Positions 55,232 to 63,907 of a stretch of DNA of 64,000 nt are shown piece after piece (within the stretch, counting starts at the first letter, position 1; every line of letters starts with the position of its first letter). Under the pieces are notes generated by a model. That model was not told where the DNA came from, ran no database searches, and saw nothing but the letters and a program-made list of their open reading frames with translations. Made by a program: the position numbers and the translations under genes. Origin of the DNA: Gammaproteobacteria bacterium. GTDB taxonomy: Bacteria > Pseudomonadota > Gammaproteobacteria > Xanthomonadales > Wenzhouxiangellaceae. The stretch is from NCBI GenBank assembly GCA_018819105.1, contig JAHJQV010000023.1, positions 49,684 through 113,683 on the forward strand. The letters are read 5' to 3'.

Positions 55232-57088
55232 ATGGCGATGGCACCGGCACAGCAGCAGACGCTGCAGCAACAACTGAATGATCTGGCTGGCAGCAGCGAT
55301 GCCGGTCTGGATGCTCAGGCGTTGAGCTGGGCATCGGGCTACCTGGCCGGACTGGCCGCCGCCCGTGCCGGTCTGGACATGGCCCTTTTGCCAGCCACCG
55401 CGCCAGCGGCCAGTCCGCAAGCCACGCTGAACATCTGGTATGGCAGTGAAACCGGCAACGGTCGCGGTGTGGCCGAGCGTTTGGCACGCGCTGCCGAGGC
55501 TGCCGGACATATGGTGACGCTGGCGGCAACCGACGACATCCAGCCACGCTCGATCAGCAAGCTGTCGCATCTGCTGCTGGTGGTGAGCACGCATGGTGAA
55601 GGTGAACCGCCGGAAACAGCCGCCGCGCTGCACCAGTACCTGCTCAGCGAGCGGGCACCGCAGTTGCCGCAGCTGGCCTACGCGGTGTTTGCGCTGGGCG
55701 ATTCCAGCTATCCCGATTTCTGTCAGACCGGACGCGAGCTGGATCAGCGCCTGGCTGAGCTGGGTGCCAGCCGCCTGCTGCAGCGGGTTGATGTCGATGT
55801 CGATTTTGCCCCGGCCGAGGAAATCTGGCGTGATCATGTGCTGGTGTCGGTGGCCGATCTGCTGCCGGATGCTGCCCAGACTGCAGCGCCCACTCCAGCT
55901 CCCAGCGCTGTTCCCAGCGCTGTTTCCGGCGCAGCGGCGGTGCATCTGCAACTGGTTACCGGCAATGCACCGGAAAGCGCGCATGATCGCAACAATCCCT
56001 GGCTGGCAGAGGTGCTGGAATCGGCGCCGTTGACGGTGGCACCATCGACTGCCGTGGTCAAACATGTGGCACTGGACGCGGCCGCGCTGAGTTATCAGCC
56101 GGGCGATGCTGTGGGCATCTGGCCGCAGCACGACGAGCGCCTGGTCGATGAGATATTGCAGTTGACCGGGTTGAATGGCGCTGCCTTGGTGGCGCATCGC
56201 GACCACAGCCTGCCGCTGTCGCAGTGGCTGCGTGAGCGGCTGGAGCTGACCCAGTTGACGCGGCCGTTTCTCCAGGCCTGGGCTGAGCGTTGCGAGTTTG
56301 CCGAGTTGTCCGGATTGCTGGATGATCGCGAAGCGCTGACCGCCTGGCAGAGCAGCCGTCAGGTGGTCGATGTACTGCGCGACTACCCAAGAGATGTCAG
56401 TGCCGATGAACTGGTCGGCATGCTGCGCGGACTGACGCCGCGGCTGTACTCCATTGCCTCCAGTCCGCTGTTGTTCGAGGATGAATTGCATCTGACCGTG
56501 AAGCAGGTGGGCGGCCTCAATGGCGAGCAGCGTCTGCGCGCCGGGGTGGCTTCCTGGCAGCTGGCACAGCAGCTCGCGCCGGGCGACAGCGTGCCCGTCT
56601 ACATCGAGTCCAATCCGCGTTTTCGTTTGCCGCAGGATAGCGCCCGCGACATCATCATGGTCGGTCCGGGTACCGGCGTGGCACCGTTTCGGGCCTTTGT
56701 GCAGCAGCGCCATGCGCTCCAGGCCAGCGGTCGCAACTGGCTGTTTTTTGGAGCGCGCCACCGGCGCACCGATTTTCTCTACCAGCTGGAATGGCAACGC
56801 TTCCAGCGCCAGGGCGCACTGCACGAATTGTCGGTGGCGTTCTCGCGTGACCACAGCGAGCGCATTTACGTGCAGCAAAGACTGCTGGAGCAAGGTCGTG
56901 AAGTGTTTGACTGGCTGGAAAATGGTGCCCACTTCTATGTTTGCGGCGACGGCCAGCGCATGGCCAAAGACGTGCACCAGGCACTGCTGCAGATCATTGC
57001 CCGCCACGGTGGTCTGAGCAGCGAGCAGGCGGCTGCTTACCTGCAGCAGATGCAGTCCGATCAGCGCTATCAGAAGGATGTGTATTGA
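55232..57088 (+). CDS. cysJ: CysJ, sulfite reductase flavoprotein alpha-component
   Basis: 618 residues. A flavodoxin domain (IWYGSETGNGRGVAERL, STHGEGEPPETA, FALGDSSYPDFC) is followed by FAD-binding (PRLYSIASSP) and NADPH-binding (MVGPGTGVAPFRAF, FFGARHRRTDFLY) domains, ending in YQKDVY as in enteric CysJ. It passes electrons from NADPH to CysI. A short Pro/Ala-rich linker (PTPAPSAVPSAVSGA) joins the first two domains. cysI follows after one base. Confidence 0.96.
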   Translation: MAMAPAQQQTLQQQLNDLAGSSDAGLDAQALSWASGYLAGLAAARAGLDMALLPATAPAASPQATLNIWYGSETGNGRGVAERLARAAEAAGHMVTLAATDDIQPRSISKLSHLLLVVSTHGEGEPPETAAALHQYLLSERAPQLPQLAYAVFALGDSSYPDFCQTGRELDQRLAELGASRLLQRVDVDVDFAPAEEIWRDHVLVSVADLLPDAAQTAAPTPAPSAVPSAVSGAAAVHLQLVTGNAPESAHDRNNPWLAEVLESAPLTVAPSTAVVKHVALDAAALSYQPGDAVGIWPQHDERLVDEILQLTGLNGAALVAHRDHSLPLSQWLRERLELTQLTRPFLQAWAERCEFAELSGLLDDREALTAWQSSRQVVDVLRDYPRDVSADELVGMLRGLTPRLYSIASSPLLFEDELHLTVKQVGGLNGEQRLRAGVASWQLAQQLAPGDSVPVYIESNPRFRLPQDSARDIIMVGPGTGVAPFRAFVQQRHALQASGRNWLFFGARHRRTDFLYQLEWQRFQRQGALHELSVAFSRDHSERIYVQQRLLEQGREVFDWLENGAHFYVCGDGQRMAKDVHQALLQIIARHGGLSSEQAAAYLQQMQSDQRYQKDVY

Positions 57089-57089
57089 A

Positions 57090-58865
57090 ATGAGCGATCT
57101 GGATGTGGAAAAGATCAAGGCCGCCAGCGATCACCTGCGTGGCACGCTGGCTGTCAGCCTGCAGGATGTGCGCAGCGGCGCAATTGCCGATGCCGATACC
57201 GTGATCAGCAAATTCCACGGCATTTACCAGCAGGACGACCGCGATCAGCGCAGCCAGCGGCGTGCTGCGCGGCTGGAGCCGCTGTACTCGTTCATGCTGC
57301 GCGTGCGCGTGCCCGGCGGTCGCATCACGCGTGCGCAGTGGCAGGCACTGGACTCCCTGGCCGATGAGTACGCCAACGGCACCATCCGCCTGACCACCCG
57401 CCAGGCGATCCAGTTTCACGGCATCTGGAAGGAGTCGCTGCAACAACTGGTGCGTGGGATCGATGCGGTGGGTATGGATTCGCTGGCCGCCTGCGGCGAT
57501 GTCAACCGCAATGTCATGTGTCACGTACAGCCGGAGCTGGGGCCGGTGCAGGCGCAGACGCTTTACTGGGCCGAACAGCTCAGTGCCCATCTGACGCCGC
57601 AGACTGCGGCCTGGCGGGAGATCTGGATTGACGGTGAGCCATTGTCGGAGCCACCCGCTGAGGCGCAGGCAGAGGCGCAGGCAGCGGCGCAGGCAGAGGC
57701 GCAGGCAGAGGCGCAGGCAACCGCCAGTCATAAAACTGCAACCGAAACCGCCGAAGATGAGCCGGTGTACGGAAAAACCTATCTGCCGCGCAAGTTCAAG
57801 ATCGCCATCGCCGTGCCGCCGAGCAACGATGTCGATGTGTTTGCCCACGACATCGGTTTCATCGCCGTGGTCGATGACGACGGGCAACTGCTGGGATTCA
57901 ATGTCAGCGCCGGAGGCGGTATGGGCTGCAGTCACGGTGAGCCCGCAACCTTTCCGCTGCTGGGACAGGTGATCGGTTTTATCGAGCCGCAGCAGATACT
58001 GGCGGTGGCCGAAGCCATTGTCACCACCCAGCGGGATTTTGGCGATCGCAACAACCGCAAGCATGCGCGCTTCAAATATACCCTGGACGATCGCGACCCG
58101 GACTGGCTGCTGAATCAGATCACCCGGCGCAGTGGCATCCGCCTGCAAGCGGCGCGACCGTTCGAGTTCAGTCACAGCAGCGATCGCTATGGCTGGGCCG
58201 AGGCCTCGGAGGGTCGCTGGCAATTCACATTGATGGTGGAAAATGGCCGCCTGTTGCCGCAGCATCGGCAGGCTCTGCGCGAGATCATCACCATCCATGC
58301 CGAGGATTTTCGCGTCACGCCGAACCAGAATCTGGTCATCACCGGCATCGCCGGCGAGCAGCGCGAGCAGGTGCTGGCACTGCTGCAATCGGCCGGACTG
58401 GATGCCGGCGACGGTACCGGCATTTCGCAGATTCGCCGCCACGCCATGGCCTGTGTGGCACTGCCCACCTGCGGTCTGGCCATGGCCGAAGCCGAGCGCT
58501 ACCTGCCCGATCTGATCACCCGCATCGAAGAGTTGGCCGCCCGCCACGGCGTGCAGGATCAGCCGATCAACATCCGCATGAGCGGCTGTCCCAACGGCTG
58601 TTCGCGTCCGTATCTGGCCGAAATCGGCCTGGTCGGGCGTGCACCAGGGCGCTACAACCTGTATCTGGGCGCGGCCCACAACGGCGCGCGTCTGAACCGG
58701 CTGGTGCTGGACAACGCCGATGAAACCAGCATACTAGCGACCATCGACGGCTGGCTGGCGGACTTCGCCAAACAGCGCAAGGCCGGCGAGACACTGGGTG
58801 ATTTTGCCATTCGCCAGGGTCTGGTCGCTGCGGTTGCGCATGGCAGTGAGGTGAACGTCGCATGA
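57090..58865 (+). CDS. cysI: CysI, sulfite reductase hemoprotein beta-component with Ala/Glu/Gln insert
   Basis: 591 residues. Reduces sulfite to sulfide at a siroheme-[4Fe-4S] centre. Cysteine ligands are seen in CVALPTCGLAMAEAER and MSGCPNGCSRPYLAE. Substrate and siroheme residues are in LTTRQAIQFHG, GDVNRNVMC and TYLPRKFKIA. Between WREIWIDGEPL and DEPVYGKTYL the protein carries an extra run of five EAQA-type units (residues 191-210) encoded by a 12-base tandem repeat. The ATG at 57090 is used; the frame begins slightly earlier inside cysJ. Confidence 0.96.
   Translation: MSDLDVEKIKAASDHLRGTLAVSLQDVRSGAIADADTVISKFHGIYQQDDRDQRSQRRAARLEPLYSFMLRVRVPGGRITRAQWQALDSLADEYANGTIRLTTRQAIQFHGIWKESLQQLVRGIDAVGMDSLAACGDVNRNVMCHVQPELGPVQAQTLYWAEQLSAHLTPQTAAWREIWIDGEPLSEPPAEAQAEAQAAAQAEAQAEAQATASHKTATETAEDEPVYGKTYLPRKFKIAIAVPPSNDVDVFAHDIGFIAVVDDDGQLLGFNVSAGGGMGCSHGEPATFPLLGQVIGFIEPQQILAVAEAIVTTQRDFGDRNNRKHARFKYTLDDRDPDWLLNQITRRSGIRLQAARPFEFSHSSDRYGWAEASEGRWQFTLMVENGRLLPQHRQALREIITIHAEDFRVTPNQNLVITGIAGEQREQVLALLQSAGLDAGDGTGISQIRRHAMACVALPTCGLAMAEAERYLPDLITRIEELAARHGVQDQPINIRMSGCPNGCSRPYLAEIGLVGRAPGRYNLYLGAAHNGARLNRLVLDNADETSILATIDGWLADFAKQRKAGETLGDFAIRQGLVAAVAHGSEVNVA
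57660..57719 (+). repeat. 12-base tandem repeat within cysI
   Basis: Five units of GAGGCGCAGGCA; one unit starts GCG instead of GAG. Each unit encodes EAQA (or AAQA). The array lies in a surface linker and could vary in copy number between strains. Confidence 0.9.
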
Positions 58866-59593
58866 GCACCTGCAAGGTCCAGGCACTGCATCCGACGCAG
58901 TCAGTTGAGGTGCAGCAATGGCAGCAGAGCTGGCCACGGCTGTCGGCCAGTCAACGCATTGAACAGGCAATGCAGGAACTGTCAGGGCCGTTTGTGCTGT
59001 CCTCCAGCTTCGGCATGCAGGCGGCGGTGATGCTGCATCTGGTCAGCAGCATCGATGCCGGTATGCCGGTGATCTTCATCGATACCGGTTATCACTTCGC
59101 CGAGACCTATCGTTTTGTCGATGCACTGGTGCAGCGACTGCAACTGAACCTTCATGTCTATCGCAGTCTGACCACACCGGCCTGGCAGGAGGCACGTTAT
59201 GGCAAACGCTGGGAGCAGGGTCTGGCCGGCATACAGGCTTACAATCAGGACAACAAGGTCGAGCCGATGCAGCGGGCCCTGCGCGAACTGCAAGCCCGCG
59301 TGTGGTTCAGCGGCCTGCGCCGGGATCAGTCCAGCAGCCGCAGTCAGCTGCCGTTTGTCGACCAGCAGTGGGGCTGCTGCAAGGTTCATCCGCTGGCCGA
59401 CTGGTCAGATCGCGATGTGCATGAATACCTGCAGCAGCATGATCTGCCCTATCATCCGCTGCGCGAGCAGGGTTACCTGAGCATCGGTGACTGGCACACC
59501 ACGCGCTCCATCCACGAGGTCGATGACGATGAGAAGCTGCGCTTTTTTGGGCTCGCTCGTGAATGTGGTCTGCATGAAATTTCTGAGTTGTAA
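58862..59593 (+). CDS. cysH: CysH, PAPS reductase
   Basis: 243 residues. Reduces phosphoadenylyl sulfate to sulfite with thioredoxin. SSSFGMQAAVMLHLV is the PP-loop, FIDTGYHFAETYRF and FSGLRRDQSSSRSQLP follow, and the catalytic cysteine is in ECGLHE at the C-terminus. The iron-sulfur CxxC of APS reductases is missing: YLSIGDWHTTRS stands where those enzymes have the cysteine pair, so PAPS is the likely substrate. It overlaps cysI by four bases. Confidence 0.94.
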   Translation: MSTCKVQALHPTQSVEVQQWQQSWPRLSASQRIEQAMQELSGPFVLSSSFGMQAAVMLHLVSSIDAGMPVIFIDTGYHFAETYRFVDALVQRLQLNLHVYRSLTTPAWQEARYGKRWEQGLAGIQAYNQDNKVEPMQRALRELQARVWFSGLRRDQSSSRSQLPFVDQQWGCCKVHPLADWSDRDVHEYLQQHDLPYHPLREQGYLSIGDWHTTRSIHEVDDDEKLRFFGLARECGLHEISEL

Positions 59594-59746
59594 GTCTGGC
59601 TGTAGGTTTCCACTCCATAGTTGCTGAATGACTAATTGCTTGACCATGGCAAGCTGATGTGTAACTGGAGATGAGCACTTTGTAATTCTAATCGTGAAAA
59701 TAAGGATTGATGTATTATTCAAGACATTCAGTGACTTGAGAATTCG

Positions 59747-60082
59747 GTGAATATAGAACGCATTGACCAGCCAGCTAGCGAAAACATGCCAAACATTGAA
59801 TACCAACATTCTGTGCGAAAAATCGTCACTGTACTGTTGATCAATGCTGCTCTTTTGCTGGTGACAATCTATCTGCTAACCAATTACATTGACAACAACC
59901 TGAATCTGTACATGATTATGGCGACCCTGTTCTGGGGTAGTTTTAGCCTTGTTTTGATCAAGCGGGCGAAATCTGCTCGCTGCAGCTGCTGCCAGTCTGA
60001 CTTGTTTGATCTGCTGGCGGCGGCGGAAACCAACTCTCTGAAGGTCAGGTATTGCCCTGTATGCGGTGACGAGCTTGCTTGA
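59747..60082 (+). CDS. Small membrane protein with C-terminal zinc ribbon
   Basis: 111 residues (98 if the ATG at 59786 is used). Two hydrophobic segments (about 26-46 and 54-70) are followed by four zinc-ligand-like cysteines: CSCC then CPVC 26 residues later. No recognised family. It lies downstream of cysH but 153 bases away, so linkage to sulfur metabolism is unproven. Confidence 0.6.
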   Translation: MNIERIDQPASENMPNIEYQHSVRKIVTVLLINAALLLVTIYLLTNYIDNNLNLYMIMATLFWGSFSLVLIKRAKSARCSCCQSDLFDLLAAAETNSLKVRYCPVCGDELA

Positions 60083-60283
60083 TCATATTTTTGTGTCTGT
60101 TCACACTAAGCCTATTTTTTCAAACGCTATTGCGACAACCTGGTGCCAGTAATCATTAATGGAGGGGCTGCGCCAACGTGACAGTGAGTTTGGCTGCATG
60201 CCCAGATTGCGCTACACTCTGATCATGCCTCGGTGCCCCCATCAATTCCTCGATTCACCACCCCAGCCTTGCGGAGATCAACC

Positions 60284-62203
60284 ATGTCTACCACCTCCAC
60301 GTCGCGCCCGCATGCCAACGGCTCGCACATTTTTTCCAGCCTGCTTTGCCTTGGCCTGCTGATGGCGCTCGCGCTTGACGCTGTCGGTCAGTCGACCAAC
60401 AAACCGGTGCTGATGGGCAAGCACTGGGTGGCGGTAACCGGTAAGCCGCTGGGTGCCACCGCCGGGGCGCGAATTTTTCATCAGGGTGGCAACGCGGTGG
60501 ACGCGGCCGCAGCGATGCTGGCAGCCACCGCGACCATGTGGGACACACTGGGCTGGGGCGGCGAAACCCAGGCACTGATCTACAACCCCAACACCGGCAA
60601 GGTGATTGGCATCAATGCGCTAGGCGTTGCGCCCACTGGAGCTACACCGGAATTCTTCCGTGAGCAGGGTATGCTGTACCCGCCGGAATTCGGACCGCTG
60701 GCGGCGGTGACGCCGGGCACACCGGGCGGGTTGATGGTGATGGTTGCCGAATACGGCAAACTGGGTCTGGCCGAGGTGCTGGCACCGGCGATTGAAATGG
60801 CGCACGGTTATGCCATCGAACAGTCGCAGGCCGACAACATGGAGCGTCGCCGCGACATCATTCAGCAGTGGCCCAGTTCCAGCAAGGTATTCCTGCCGCA
60901 TCTGGATCCCGATCAGCCGGACATGCGCGCCGCACCCCAGGCTGGGGAAGTGTTCCGCCAGCCCGATCTCGCCGCCACGCTGGAAAAGCTGGTGGCCACC
61001 GAAGCCGAGGCGCTGGCCGCCGGCAAGGATCGCAGGCTGGCCATCTATGCCGCCTATGATCGCTTCTACAAGGGCGACATCGCCGAACAGATCGTCGCTG
61101 CCACCCGGGCTGCCGGTGGTCTGTTCACGCGCGAGGATCTGGCCAGCTGGGAGGTCAAGCTGGAACAGCCGGTCAGCACCAACTATCGCGGTGTGGATGT
61201 GTACAAGCTGACCACCTGGACCCAGGGCCCGGTGCTGCTGCAGGCGCTGAACATTCTCGAAGGCTTTGATCTCAAGGCCATGGGCTACAACTCCACGCGC
61301 TACATCCACACCCTGTATCAGGCCATGAATCTGGCCTTTGCAGATCGCGATTTCTACTACGGTGATCCCTACTTCCCGCCGGCCGAGCCGGTGGCAGGTC
61401 TTTTGTCGAAAGACTACGCCGCCGAGCGGCGCAAGCTGATCCGCATGGATGCCAGAATTGACCAGGTGCTGCCGGGCGATCCCTATCCGCATCAGGGCGA
61501 GCGCAATCCATTCGCCCAGCTGCGCGAAGCCTGGCGCATGGTGCCGCCGGATGCCGCTGCCGCCGGGGAGGAGGGCTTTCAGCAGGCCAGCGTAATGTCG
61601 CACGACGATGGCTTCAAGGCCGGCACCACCTCGATCCAGGCCGCCGATGCCGAAGGCTGGGTGGTCTCGGTGACACCATCAGGCGGCTGGATACCGGCAT
61701 TCATTGCCGGTGACAGCGGCATCGGCCTGAGCCAGCGCATGCAGAGTTTTGTTCTGGATGAACGCCTGAACCCCTACAACGTGGTCGCCCCGGGCAAACG
61801 TCCACGGGTCACGTTGACGCCATCTCTGGCGCTTCGCGACGGCAAGCCGTTGATTGCGTTCTCGGTGCAGGGCGGTGACACCCAGGATCAGAACCTGCTG
61901 CAGTTCTTTCTTAACATGATGGAATGGGACATGAACGTGCAGCAGGCCGCCGACGGTCGCGGCAACATACTCAGTTACCAGATGCAAAGCTCGTTCGGTG
62001 CGCATCAGGCGCAGCCTGGGCGCCTGCAGCTGACCGATCAGGTCGCTCCGGTGACGCGCGATCAGTTGCGCGCAATGGGTTACGACGTGGAACTGGTGTC
62101 ACGCACCTACAACCCGACCACGGCGATCTGGTTTGATGTAGCGCACGGCACCATGCAGGGTGGTGCCAGCGATCAGGGTGACGACTACGGCATTGCCTGG
62201 TAG
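60284..62203 (+). CDS. Gamma-glutamyltransferase family protein, second paralogue
   Basis: 639 residues with a signal peptide ending near AVGQ. QGGNAVDAAAAMLAATATMWD and TPGTPGGLMVMVAEYG fit the GGT large subunit; the processing site is GTTSIQAADAEG with T448 as nucleophile candidate, where classical GGTs have TTH. The small subunit includes RPRVTLTPSLALRDGKPL in place of the usual catalytic GSSMTP-type motif. It belongs to a divergent branch of the family and may act on a different gamma-glutamyl or acyl substrate. GGAG precedes the ATG. Confidence 0.85.
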   Translation: MSTTSTSRPHANGSHIFSSLLCLGLLMALALDAVGQSTNKPVLMGKHWVAVTGKPLGATAGARIFHQGGNAVDAAAAMLAATATMWDTLGWGGETQALIYNPNTGKVIGINALGVAPTGATPEFFREQGMLYPPEFGPLAAVTPGTPGGLMVMVAEYGKLGLAEVLAPAIEMAHGYAIEQSQADNMERRRDIIQQWPSSSKVFLPHLDPDQPDMRAAPQAGEVFRQPDLAATLEKLVATEAEALAAGKDRRLAIYAAYDRFYKGDIAEQIVAATRAAGGLFTREDLASWEVKLEQPVSTNYRGVDVYKLTTWTQGPVLLQALNILEGFDLKAMGYNSTRYIHTLYQAMNLAFADRDFYYGDPYFPPAEPVAGLLSKDYAAERRKLIRMDARIDQVLPGDPYPHQGERNPFAQLREAWRMVPPDAAAAGEEGFQQASVMSHDDGFKAGTTSIQAADAEGWVVSVTPSGGWIPAFIAGDSGIGLSQRMQSFVLDERLNPYNVVAPGKRPRVTLTPSLALRDGKPLIAFSVQGGDTQDQNLLQFFLNMMEWDMNVQQAADGRGNILSYQMQSSFGAHQAQPGRLQLTDQVAPVTRDQLRAMGYDVELVSRTYNPTTAIWFDVAHGTMQGGASDQGDDYGIAW

Positions 62204-62241
62204 TTGTCCGGGACATCACCGCTGCTGCCGCCCGGCATGAC

Positions 62242-62332
62242 GTTGAAAAAGTCCATTCCTGGCCTGTTTCAACTGACTTAGCTGCGTCCCATCCCTGGGG
62301 CGCTAAGCAGGCTGTTTTTCAATTGCCTGCTA
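62242..62332. repeat. Dispersed REP-like repeat, copy 2 (inverted)
   Basis: Reads as the complement of copy 1 at 40036-40182, sharing TTGAAAAACAGCCTGCTTAG and the GCGCCCC-GGATGGGACGC block, but without the central extra sequence. It overlaps the last codons and stop of cysB. It also forms the stem AGCAGGC/GCCTGCT, which may act as a weak 3' hairpin for cysB. Confidence 0.75.
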
Positions 62333-63305
62333 AAAGTGGCAGCTGCAGCTCCTGCAGCCAGTCACGGTACTCGTCACTGTCCGGGTGACGGCAGATTTTC
62401 TGCAGCTTTTTCTCATTCAGATGCGGTGCCAGCAGCTGTATGAACTCACAGTGATACTGCTTCAACAGCAGGTCGCGGGAAAAACCCAGCCAGGTGGTCA
62501 GTCGCGGAAACAGCCCGGCCGCATCGATCACCTGCAGGTCATCGTCCACTCCGGCTTCGATTGCCATGCCGGCCAGAATGCCGACGCCGAAGCCATTGCG
62601 CACATAGGTCTTGATGACATCGGCATCGCGGGCGGTAAAGCCGATGCGCGGCTGCAGCCCGGCGGCGGCAAACGCATTCATCAGCGACGATTCCGGGCGT
62701 TCGCTGAACAGGTAGGTCACCAGCGGATACTCAACCAGTTGTGCCAGTGACGGCTGCTCTGCTGCTGCCGCCAGCGGATGTTCTGCCGGCACCACAATCA
62801 CTCGGTCCCACTGATACAGCGGCAGCGTGATGATGTCGGGAAAAGGTTCGCTGGAGCCGCTGACGATGGCAAAATCAATTGCGCGTTCATCCAGCAGTTG
62901 CCCGATCTGCTCGCTGGTGCCCTGATGCAGGTGCAGATCGACATCGGCGAAGCGTTCGCGAAAACGCCTGATCACTGCCGGCAGCACATAGCGCGCCTGG
63001 GTCTGTGTGGTGGCCAGCGTCAGGCTGCCGCTGGTACTGCCGCGCAGCTCATCGGCCAGCGAGCGGATCTGATCCACCTCCTGGAACACCGCGCGCGCAT
63101 GCTTCACCACGCGCTCACCGGCGCTGGTCAGGGCATCAATGCGCTTGCCCTTGCGCACGAATATCTGCAGTCCCAGCTCCTCCTCCAGCAGGCGCAGCTG
63201 CTTGCTGACACCCGGTTGTGATGTGTACAGCGTCTCGGCGGCGGTGGTGATGTTCAGGTCGTTGTCCACCACCGCCAGCAGAAAACGCAGCTGCTGCAGT
63301 TTCAC
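62319..63305 (-). CDS. cysB: CysB, LysR-type regulator of cysteine biosynthesis
   Basis: 328 residues with a GTG start preceded by GGAAA. The N-terminal winged helix KLQQLRFLLAVVDNDLNITTAAE and TSQPGVSKQLRLLEEELG is the CysB signature. The effector domain includes TTQTQARYVLPAVI, EYPLVTYLFSERPESSL and ARDADVIKTYVRNGFGVGI. It should activate cysJIH in response to N-acetylserine. Its stop codon lies inside the REP-like repeat. Confidence 0.96.
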   Translation of the reverse strand: MKLQQLRFLLAVVDNDLNITTAAETLYTSQPGVSKQLRLLEEELGLQIFVRKGKRIDALTSAGERVVKHARAVFQEVDQIRSLADELRGSTSGSLTLATTQTQARYVLPAVIRRFRERFADVDLHLHQGTSEQIGQLLDERAIDFAIVSGSSEPFPDIITLPLYQWDRVIVVPAEHPLAAAAEQPSLAQLVEYPLVTYLFSERPESSLMNAFAAAGLQPRIGFTARDADVIKTYVRNGFGVGILAGMAIEAGVDDDLQVIDAAGLFPRLTTWLGFSRDLLLKQYHCEFIQLLAPHLNEKKLQKICRHPDSDEYRDWLQELQLPLLAGN

Positions 63306-63414
63306 TTTCCTTGCTCCTTGCCGGTCATGTCCGGTCGCCTTTCCTGTGGCCTGTCATGGTGTTCGTCGCGCATAAGCGTATGTCTTCCATCAGCAGATGC
63401 CGATAAGACAGCTA

Positions 63415-63679
63415 GTGTACCCCGCCGGAAATACTGTAACGTTCAGCGAGTCGGAAAGCGCTTAGCCGCAAGGCATGGCTCGCAGGTCATGGCTACTCCA
63501 TGGCCAAGAGCCATAACAAAGCGGATGAGTGCTTTCCGGCTCGCCCTGCGGGAGCGCCCCTGAGGCTGCATTACTGCGTTGCAATCCTTGTCAAGGGCTT
63601 GCCATTCACTTCGGATTGCGTCTTGTACTGCAGCCACAGGACGCGCTCTGAATGTCACAGTATTCCCGGCGGGGTACAC
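63415..63679. mobile_element. TA-flanked MITE, copy 2
   Basis: 265 bases between TA dinucleotides (63413-63414 and 63680-63681), with ends GTGTACCCCGCCGG and CCGGCGGGGTACAC. It is closely similar throughout to copy 1 at 45427-45712, lacking mainly one duplicated CCACTCCATGG segment. It lies between cysB and the IS630-type transposase start. Confidence 0.88.
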
Positions 63680-63907
63680 TAAAATATTGCGGGCAAGATA
63701 AGGCGGGTCGGTTTTCACCGGCCGCTTTAGCTGTCATTTGTATAGCGCCCGCAAGCTGGCTCAAATCGGCGCTTGGATCATTTTTTCCCAAATAGACGCT
63801 GATGTCAAGCAATGCCGGTCATGCGCTAATGCTGAATCATTAGCCGCAGCCATACATGGTTTATTAATACTTGCATAAATAAAGCCTCATAAGTTATACT
63901 ATGCAGC
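63680..63907. other. Intergenic region before the transposase, possibly its left end
   Basis: 228 bases. Contains an inverted repeat TTGCGGGC/GCCCGCAA (63687-63694, 63747-63754) and a palindrome GCTAATG-N6-CATTAGC. The outer end of the insertion sequence could not be fixed. Confidence 0.4.

Noticed and set aside
55088..57118. Upstream half of a very long minus-strand frame joined to the beta-helix protein
   Set aside because: It is antisense to cysJ; the signal peptide at 55087/55081 marks the true start.
59307..59420. Adjacent cysteines (GCCK) in CysH as an iron-sulfur ligand pair
   Set aside because: Their position does not match the APS reductase cluster cysteines and the partner CxxC is replaced by GDWHTT, so this is a PAPS-type enzyme.
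63606..63812. 68-residue minus-strand frame beside the transposase
   Set aside because: Runs through the MITE end; no support as a gene.
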